Source of the DNA: Carnegiea gigantea
Taxonomy: Eukaryota > Streptophyta > Magnoliopsida > Caryophyllales > Cactaceae
DNA length: 64,000 nucleotides
Direction: 5' to 3'
NCBI GenBank assembly: GCA_029747015.1
Contig: JAKOGI010000057.1
Span: forward strand, 404,501 to 468,500
Shown here: piece after piece, positions 57,249 to 64,000 of the stretch
Layout of the letters: every line of letters begins with the position of its first letter
How positions within the stretch are numbered: position 1 is the first letter of the stretch
Translations under genes and position numbers: made by a program
The notes under the pieces: model-generated
What the model was told of the DNA's origin: nothing
Seen by the model: the letters and a program-made list of their open reading frames with translations, nothing else
The model's database searches: none

Positions 57249-58320
57249 TGAAGACTTAGATCGCCCTAGAGGGGGGGTGAATAGGGTGATTGCAGAAATA
57301 AATTCGAAGCTGAAATCAAAATGCAGAATTTAAATGGAGACAATGCACAAGGATATTTTAATGAGGTTGGGCCTCAATCAGGCTTAATCCCCGCCTAGAG
57401 TTATCCAACTCTAGGATTCAACGCTCTACTTTTCTTATTAAGATTAACCTTCACACTTTCTTTCAGAGCACCATACTCTAAAGATCCCAACAACCTAAAC
57501 CAACCACTGATTTAAGCTTGGGAGGAGTTGTGACCTCACACCAACTCTTTCGTTCACTCCTTAATAAGAATTTCTCAAGATCTCTCAAGACTTTTGATTA
57601 CAATTTAATTCTCAGTATAACGCAATTCTTTTGATCTCAATACAAAGCTCAGTATGATAACATAGTGTATGTCTCAATGCTCTTTTTCACTTGCTTGGCT
57701 TCTTCTCTTCTTCCTTCAGCCCCTATTTATAGGATTGAGTAGCCATATGCTGATTTGTCCAAGAAGGAAGTTATCTCCATATCATATTTGATTTTGATCT
57801 TGTGATCTTCTCCAATAAGAAAGTATTTGCTTACAATCTCTTCTCTTGCCTTTTGAACATGTAAAACTCTTGGCAACAAAATATATTATCAATAAAATCA
57901 TGCAATATAATCTTTATGAGATCAAATTTAAAAAACAAATTTGATATTGCAAGAATATTAATAATATTGCTAGAATATTGAAATGAGGGCAATATCATTT
58001 TGTCATGGCTAGAATTAAGGATATTTAATCAAGTAAAATCCTTTTAATTAATATTTGCCTAGCATAATAATATCTTGCCTTTAATCATATTTGCATACAA
58101 TCTTTCTAATCACATAAATTAAATATGCACACAATCCTCGATAGTATTCAAGAAAAATAATTATGATATGCATATAATCTTTCATATTATCTTTATAATT
58201 TTTATTATGATTCTACTACTATATATTGCTTCTCTTTTCATGTGTTATACCTTTTGAACGCAACAACTTAATTTCTAATTTTGTGTTTCATCAAAATATT
58301 TGTAATTACTAAATAAGTCA
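57249..58320 (-). repeat. SIRE-type element 5' LTR
   Basis: This 1072-bp LTR begins TGAAGACTTAGATC and ends AATAAGTCA on the + strand. It is followed by a TA-rich stretch. It should hold the element's promoter on the - strand. Confidence 0.94.
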
Positions 58321-58322
58321 AC

Positions 58323-58410
<88 letters not shown>
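58321..58410. repeat. (TA)n microsatellite right of the copia element
   Basis: TA repeats of about 80 bp start just after the copia LTR and end about 230 bp before the P450 exon 3 acceptor. They are likely the right part of the same tract that lies at 46,012-48,377. Confidence 0.93.
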
Positions 58411-58412
<2 letters not shown>

Positions 58413-58641
58413 CTTGATTGATAAATTGATGTGCCAGATGTTTTTCATGCTACTGTTTTAATTAATTTGGAAAGAAATTTCCTGTACAAGATCATTTTCG
58501 AATAGTTTATTGTCAGATAACTTATATGATAAGGGCTTAATTTTATTTTAACAAAATGGTTGCATAACTAACTCGTCTTATAATTATTTTGCGTGAAACG
58601 GTTTTACACGAGACTTGTTAATGATATTTTGCTTTGTGTAG

Positions 58642-59259
58642 AATATAATTGCAGCAGGAACTGATACAAGTGCGGCAATTATAGTTTGGACAATGGCGGA
58701 GCTAATGAAACACCCAACCACGATGAGGAAAGTTCAAGAAGAGCTTAGAACGTTGATTCAAGGCAAAACTTTTATCGATGAGAGTGATCTCTCAAAGTTG
58801 CCATACCTCAAAGCTGTAGTGAGGGAAACACTTCGACTTCGTGCTGCAGGTCCGTTGTTGATTGTACGAGAAGCAATCCAAAAATGTAGCATACAAGGGT
58901 ATGATATTCTCCCAAAAAGCTTGGTATTTGTTAGCATATGGGAGATTGGCAGAGACCCCAACTTTTGGAGTGATCCTGAAATATTCATTCCTGAAAGATT
59001 TCTCGGGAGCTCAATTGACTTCAGAGGGCAAGATTTTGAATTGATACCTTTCGGAGCAGGTAAAAGAATATGTCCTGGACTGCTTCTCGGTATGGCTAAT
59101 GTGGAGCTTGCACTAGCCAATTTATTGTATACTTTCGACTGGAAATTGCCAGTTGGAATGACGGAGGATGATATTGACTTTGATGTATTGCCTGGAATCA
59201 CAATGCACAAAAAGAATCCACTGTGCCTTCTAGCAAAGAAGTTTTCTCTTGTAAACTAA
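58642..59259 (+). CDS. Cytochrome P450, exon 3 (catalytic C-terminal half)
   Basis: After the acceptor TTTGTGTAG, this exon gives 205 residues plus stop. I helix: IIAAGTDTSAAIIVW (oxygen-activating AGTDTS). K helix: LKAVVRETLRLRAAGP, with the ExxR Glu and Arg kept but the usual His-Pro after LRL changed to Arg-Ala. Then PEIFIPERFLGSSIDF (PERF), the heme-binding loop PFGAGKRICPG with intact Phe and Cys ligand, and a normal C-terminus (FDVLPGITMHKKNPLCLLA). There is no frameshift or stop. In phase with exon 2 it completes a 503-residue P450. Promoter-proximal exons are 29.6 kb away, so expression is uncertain. Confidence 0.9.
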   Translation, partial: NIIAAGTDTSAAIIVWTMAELMKHPTTMRKVQEELRTLIQGKTFIDESDLSKLPYLKAVVRETLRLRAAGPLLIVREAIQKCSIQGYDILPKSLVFVSIWEIGRDPNFWSDPEIFIPERFLGSSIDFRGQDFELIPFGAGKRICPGLLLGMANVELALANLLYTFDWKLPVGMTEDDIDFDVLPGITMHKKNPLCLLAKKFSLVN

Positions 59260-59780
59260 TGATGTCGAATTCAAAAATGTGCAAGTGGGAAGTTAAATAA
59301 TAATAATAATTATTGCATTTAGAATAGAGTAATTATTTTATTCCCCATTATATTTAGGTAAATGTTACTTGGAACTTATTTTTCTTAAATTATTATTCAA
59401 CCCTCACCTTAAAATTTATGACCATATGGCCTCATTTTTTAACAAAAAATGTGCAAGTGAGGGTTAAATAATAATAATAATTTTCATATATTTAAAAACA
59501 ATTTTTAAAGTGATGGAAGATACATAATAATTTTAAAAATAGTGTATTATAAATAAAATTAACCTAATTATTAAAGAGGATACGTGATAATAATTCGTTC
59601 ATAACAGCATGTGTATTTTATTTCATTATGGACGACGCCAAATCGGGAGTAAAGAGTACATGCTTGCTACGAATGAGAATAGGGAGGGCTTTGCGCTTGC
59701 TAAGGCACCGTTTGGTGGTGAAAAGAAGAAAACGCGAGGGAACATCATCATATGAAGTTTTCTAGAAAATAAGCGTAGAA
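59260..59780. other. P450 3' flank
   Basis: The AT-rich sequence includes AATAATAATAATAA stretches at 59,297 and 59,468 that could serve as a poly(A) signal region. I see no gene before the next P450 remnant. Confidence 0.5.
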
Positions 59781-59787
59781 AGTTTGA

Positions 59788-59892
59788 ACACTTCAAGGTG
59801 GTAGTTAAGGGAACTCTTCAGTTACAACCCGCAGCAGTATTGTTAATCGTCCATGAAGCTTTTCAAAATTGTACCATATAAGTAGGGGTGAA
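59788..59892 (+). pseudogene. Cytochrome P450 remnant, K-helix fragment
   Basis: In one frame the sequence reads FEHFKVVVKGTLQLQPAAVLLIVHEAFQNCTI and then a stop. This matches the K-helix stretch of the exon 3 pattern (LKAVVRETLR...LLIVREAIQKC), with the ExxR Glu changed to Gly and the Arg to Gln. About 35 residues survive. It is a third member of the local P450 cluster. Confidence 0.75.
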
Positions 59893-59899
59893 GTTAGAA

Positions 59900-62800
59900 T
59901 TTTTATGTTAAGGGGTCGGAATCATCTGATGTGTATACTTGTTATCAACTCTACCCCCTCCCCCCAAAACCAAAAAAAGATGTTGTATCAATATGTCTAT
60001 TTATAAATACAATTAAATGTCTTGCCTCGATCTAAATGAATTGAATATGTCATATAATTTACAATCACCTGATTTTTATTAGTTATAGTTAATGATTAAT
60101 ATTGAGGCTTCAGTATCCATCATCCATACCAACGGGAAGAAATGAGACCCTAATCAAGTCAACCATAACCGAGAATGCATTACCTACATATAATTTTATA
60201 CTTGTAAAAAAAAAAAATATGAATCAAAAATAATTTTACATAATTGGTGAGTTGTAATATGGTTTTACTATTCAATTATACCCGTTTTCTCAATTTAATG
60301 TATTATAATATAATTTTTGAACTCATATTAGAATTTAGGAAGTATGTTTGGCACAATATCTCCAATGTTGCTAGGCATACTTTTCTTACTTCTCAAACTT
60401 CTTTTTGATTTATTCTAGCTAGGTTAATGTTTAATTTAAACTGTTTTGATCTAGTTTTAATCATGAGTGAATAATTTTCTTTAGTATAGGGATTTGCTAG
60501 CCAAAACAATGATGTTGGATTCCTAGTTTTATTAAACTTGTGCTTAATCTTATTTGATTTGATTCAATCTATCTTGTGCTTTGGTTGGTGTGACTAATTT
60601 TAGCCAATTTGGTTACACATGCTTAGCAAGTTGGGTGAAGCATTGAAAGGAGAAACTCACTGCTAGATTAACAAGATTATATTTGACTTCGTGCTTCTTG
60701 AAAGAGAATCACATGTTGAGAGAAAAGTTGGCAATCAAGATCTTTAACTAGGTTAAAATAAGCACCTTTGAACGAATGATGATTAGAGTGGTTTAAGTAA
60801 TTGGGTTTTCTTGGCGAGAAAAGATGGAATTATGCAATATATATATTATACACATGAGAGTATATACTCTCATTACCACATCAGTACGATATATCTAAAT
60901 CAGTTATATAATTAAAAAATTAACAAAAATAAAAATAGTTACATCTACCCAAGAATATTATCAAGTTATCTCTCCCCCCACTCCACCCCCTCACATTCTC
61001 TCTCCTCCCACCCCACCCCCCCTTCACCTTCTCTCTTCTTTGCTTCTTTCCTCTCCTGATCGAATTAATCTTTGTTTCCCATGATCCATACTTTTCATTA
61101 ATCAAACTTTTGTCTGTTGTTTGATCTGGGATAGAATGTAGAAAACTTTTTTTCGTTCTTCTAATCAAATTCAACAGTATTAAAGCTTTATTTTGGTTAT
61201 TTCTAAGTCAATGTTGTTAACTAGATTGAAAGGTACTGCTCATCAATAGGAACAATTGCTGATTCAACCTGATTGGCCGAATTGTTAACATCATGCAACG
61301 ATTAGTTCAAGTGTTCAGGGTCACCAGCTCTCCACTCAGATATGCACAATCAAGAAGCAATGCACTGAAAGAGAGAGAATGAAAGAATTTAATGCAAACA
61401 GGATGAAGTATATGAAGCAGGGATACACTTACTTGAGCAACATATATTAGGTTTTTAACCTTTATTTAATGCTTTGGATTTCATCTACTACAATTTAATT
61501 CTTGACTTCATAGTCATAGTTTGATCATTAAGGTTTGTAAATTTTGTCATCATCAAAACGAAATTTATATTAAGGAAGGCTTCTTCGTTCATAGTTGTAT
61601 TGTTGCTAATACAAATTATTCAATTAATTACTTGTACCATATTATTTATGGTTTCAAAAGAATAAGCGTTCATCTTGGACTTGTCTAATTAGTTTTAAAT
61701 TTTACTGTATTTTTAGCACACTAGTTCTAACATTCATATATTGCGTAATAGATGCGAAAATATAGTCAGCTAAAATAGATTTAATTGACATTCTTATTAT
61801 ATCAAATGAACAAAAAAACCCACTTTCAATGAACATTATCTGAGTAGTCAATGAACAAACTAGCTAATCTTAATGAACAACATCCAAATATACACTGCAC
61901 AATTATCCTATCTTAGTAAATTTTATCAAGACAACCAATGAACAAATTAGCCAGGCTTTGTGGACAATTAAAAGGGTCTAATATTTGTTCTTGCAAACTT
62001 ATGTTATCATTTATCCCCTCTATGTTGTTCATTAAGAGTCTCATATTTATTTTACGTATATGCAAGCTTAACTTGTTCATTATCCCTACTAGCGCTCCTT
62101 GTCACACTAAATCGTGTTCACTATATTTTCGTCCACTACTTCTACTCAACTAATCCACAAGGATTATGTAATTAAAAAATTCTCATGAATAGAATTTTTT
62201 TTAAAAGAAGCTTGTTCAGTATATAAACTTATTTGCAAAGCCAACCTTGTCGTTAAAATTCAACCCCAAAAAAAAAAAAAAACTTGTCTAAAATATGTTC
62301 ACAAATCAAGTATATAATATTCGTTCCTAAATTTACTCTTATTCAGTAGGTATTGTAAAATTTTCGTTGTAGGTTATGAACAAATATCCTACCAATAGAG
62401 TACTTTTTTAAAACATCCAATGAACAAGTTGACGAGCATATGTGAACAATTAAGATTCACATGCCAAGAATGAACACGATTGAAACAATAAATGAACAAA
62501 TTGGGCACCCTCAGTGAACTAGGTCACAATATGTATATAAATATCATACTATGGTGAACTTTATTAAGATGTACGTAACAAGCCATTTGGCTTGCATATA
62601 CACAATGTTTGTTCAATATTTCCTCTGGTGTAGTTTATTGTGGCACTACAAATTGTTCACTATAGTAGTTGTTTTCATCGACAACTTCTACTCAACTAAT
62701 CCATGTAAAAAATATCTTGACAACCTTTACTTGCACAATGAAAAGAACACAAAAAATCTCACCCAATAAATAGGTAAACATTATTCATGAATCATGAATC

Positions 62801-63533
62801 CAACTCTTAGTGAATAATACCAATACATACAATGAACAAGTTGATGAGACTTAGCGAACAATTACATTCACGCCCCCAAGAAAAACTGAAATTTAGTAGT
62901 AGCGAACAACCTTTAGTCACCCAATGAACAAACTGAATATTCTACGGTGAGCAACTTGAGGAAATACATGAATGAACTAAACTCCTTAAATTGAAAGTTT
63001 AAATTAGCATACCCAAAAAGAAAAAATGGTTATGAATATAAATTGGCCTATCACCAACCAAAAAAAAAAAAAAAGGTTATTGCATGCAACTGATGCAAGC
63101 GTGGCGGTTACACCTTACCTTTTTTTTTTTTAATTCGTAAGTATGAAATGTAATTTGGGAAAAAACCGCTTCCTGATGTGACAGTCATACCTATCACTAA
63201 CATGGCATGGGAGTATAAAATCCCAGGTGTATATAATAATTTGTAGGAATTATGTTATGATTGTTATATTTTGAAGCATCCAAACTAGAGGAAGGCACAT
63301 GCTCAACTCAAGGGTATAACTCATTGCAAGGTAAAACAAATCCCTAGGTGCTTTTCCTTGATTGAATTCCCAAATTTATTACATAGTGTTCATCTAGTAT
63401 AGACAAACAATCCATTTGATACTCATTTCGCTTAGCATTTTAGAAAGATAAAATTTGATAGATTGCATTGGTTTTTGTGGATGATATTTTAATTTAGACT
63501 ATAACACCTGTGCGCTTGTGGTGTGTGTCACAT
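59900..63533. other. AT-rich region, partly diffuse TGAACAA repeats
   Basis: I found no gene. The right part (61,800-62,960) has many variants of CAATGAACAA and GTTCATT, and shared phrases at 62,131-62,161 and 62,680-62,710 (ACTTCTACTCAACTAATCCA). The last 1-1.5 kb before 63,533 may be the LTR of the Athila-like element that starts at the right edge, but its left end is not recognisable. Confidence 0.55.
61930..62960. repeat. Diffuse repeat with CAATGAACAARTTGA units
   Basis: Units start at about 61,936, 62,419 and 62,831 with CAATGAACAAATTAGCC, CAATGAACAAGTTGACGAG and CAATGAACAAGTTGATGAG, each followed about 15 bases later by a GAACAATTA-like or GACAATTA-like string. Spacing is irregular (about 480 and 410 bp), so this is an old, diverged duplication. 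Confidence 0.5.
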
Positions 63534-63556
63534 TTTTGGCACCGTTATCGAGGACC
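63534..63556 (+). promoter_or_regulatory. Degenerate tRNA-Asp primer site of an Athila-like element
   Basis: TTTTTGGCACCGTTATCGAGGA resembles the primer site of the Athila element (TGGCGCCGTTGTCGGGGA on its own strand) with a few substitutions, and precedes a gag start by about 230 bp. It marks the end of an upstream 5' LTR. Confidence 0.65.
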
Positions 63557-63784
63557 AAGTTGTCAAATATTGAGTTAGTTCTTGGAAGATTGACTAAGCA
63601 TTTTTTTCTTTTTAATTTTTTTTCCCCTAGTAGTGTTTCCTTTGTGCTTGCAGGATCTTTTTCCTTTTATGCGAAGTCCATTACCATACGAACCCGATGC
63701 TGAAACATAGAGGACTTTTCATGTAAGAGGAAGAAACAAAGGTTGGAGAAGCAAAAGCGCAAAGCTCAAGTGGAATCACCTAAA

Positions 63785-64000
63785 ATGGTCGATGGAGTAG
63801 GAGACCAAAGAAGGACATTGCGGGATTTCATTACCCTAGGGGTCCAAGATACACATCTAGTATTGTCCATCTGAATGTGGAAGCTCATGATCTCAAGCTC
63901 AAGCCGGCCCTTATCTCCATAAAATACAATTTGGTGGTGTCCCAATGGAGGATCCCAATCTATGCCTCTCGGTTTGTTTAGAGGTGTATGATACTTTGAA
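63785..64000 (+). pseudogene. Athila-like gag N-terminus, cut by the window edge
   Basis: The ATG at 63,785 reads MVDGVGDQRRTLRDFITLGV and shifts frame near 63,855. The other frame continues NVEAHDLKLKPALISI. This matches the gag start of the Athila element at 12,832 (RVLRDYAMPQSLGV, FELRPALISL). It belongs to a third Athila-family locus, on the + strand, running off the right end. Confidence 0.65.

Larger units (their letters stand above)
48378..58320 (-). mobile_element. SIRE-type Ty1/copia retrotransposon, full length
   Basis: This 9.9-kb element on the - strand has LTRs at 57,249-58,320 (5') and about 48,378-49,446 (3'), a Met-tRNA primer site inside the 5' LTR, a polypurine tract inside the 3' LTR, gag, pol and a further ORF in the envelope position. 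The size, LTR length of about 1.07 kb, pol wording ([12 protein letters not shown]) and downstream ORF fit the SIRE/Maximus lineage (inference). The left LTR end is eroded, and TA-rich flanks hide any target duplication. Gag-pol has three in-frame stops, so the element is inactive, but its LTRs are very similar. Confidence 0.92.
29020..58641 (+). other. Implied P450 intron 2, 29.6 kb, packed with transposable elements
   Basis: The donor GTAAATTC (29,020) and acceptor TTTGCTTTGTGTAG (58,628-58,641) bracket 29,622 bases. Both sites are phase 0 at the conserved intron position of CYP71-clan genes, and the flanking exons give one complete P450. The content is a decayed Tat element, two solo LTRs, a LINE, MITEs, 2.4 kb of TA-rich repeat and a full SIRE-type copia element. 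The alternative is that exons 1-2 and exon 3 belong to separate broken paralogues, since a P450 cluster is present. RNA evidence would decide. Confidence 0.6.

Overview
The window is eukaryotic plant DNA, most likely from a eudicot nuclear genome. It is AT-rich, and nearly all of it consists of nested LTR retrotransposons, a LINE, MITEs and (TA)n microsatellites around a small cluster of cytochrome P450 sequences. The only candidate host gene is a CYP71/CYP83-like P450. There are no bacterial-type operons, rRNA genes, tRNA genes or CRISPR arrays. The family and lineage names below come from reading motifs, not from database searches.

Left part (1-19,040). A decayed Ty3/gypsy element of Tat/Retand type on the + strand has its protease and RT at 1-1819. 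It resumes with the rest of RT, RNase H and integrase at 14,300-16,650, followed by a 57-bp tandem repeat array, a degraded antisense ORF and a probable 3' LTR. It is split by a 12.48-kb Athila-type Ty3/gypsy element on the - strand (1820-14,299, target duplication AGCCT). The Athila element carries two 1.3-kb LTRs, a tRNA-Asp primer site, gag-pol with many stops, and a broken Athila ORF-1-like gene. A hAT-like MITE lies in the Tat protease at about 313-637, and a Tourist-like MITE lies at 19,149-19,436.

Middle-left (19,500-27,944). A (TA)n/(TG)n microsatellite precedes a P450 last-exon pseudogene (20,163-20,783). A young Ty1/copia element follows directly on the - strand (20,826-25,786): its 233-bp LTRs look identical and its target duplication is ACTGT. 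About 2.2 kb of AT-rich intergenic DNA follows.

P450 gene (27,945-59,259, + strand). Two exons at 27,945-28,516 and 28,698-29,019 and one at 58,642-59,259 join in phase into a 503-residue P450 with all the usual motifs. The implied second intron is 29.6 kb. It holds, in order: AT-rich DNA with a MITE and a 101-bp duplication; a second decayed Tat element (about 31,100-38,890) split by a 3.3-kb solo LTR (32,825-36,140, TSD CCAAC); a second copy of the Tourist-like MITE; a plant L1-type LINE (about 39,976-46,011) split by an Athila-family solo LTR (43,757-45,175, TSD ATCGC); 2.4 kb of degenerate TA/TG repeat; and a 9.9-kb SIRE-type copia element on the - strand (48,378-58,320) with an envelope-position ORF.

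Right part (59,260-64,000). A third, tiny P450 remnant lies at about 59,788-59,892. AT-rich DNA follows, with a diffuse repeat built on TGAACAA. The start of another Athila-like element (degenerate tRNA-Asp primer site at about 63,535, gag start at 63,785) runs off the right edge.

The P450 copies look like a local tandem cluster that was then inflated and broken by transposons. Whether the long-intron gene is still expressed is the main open question.
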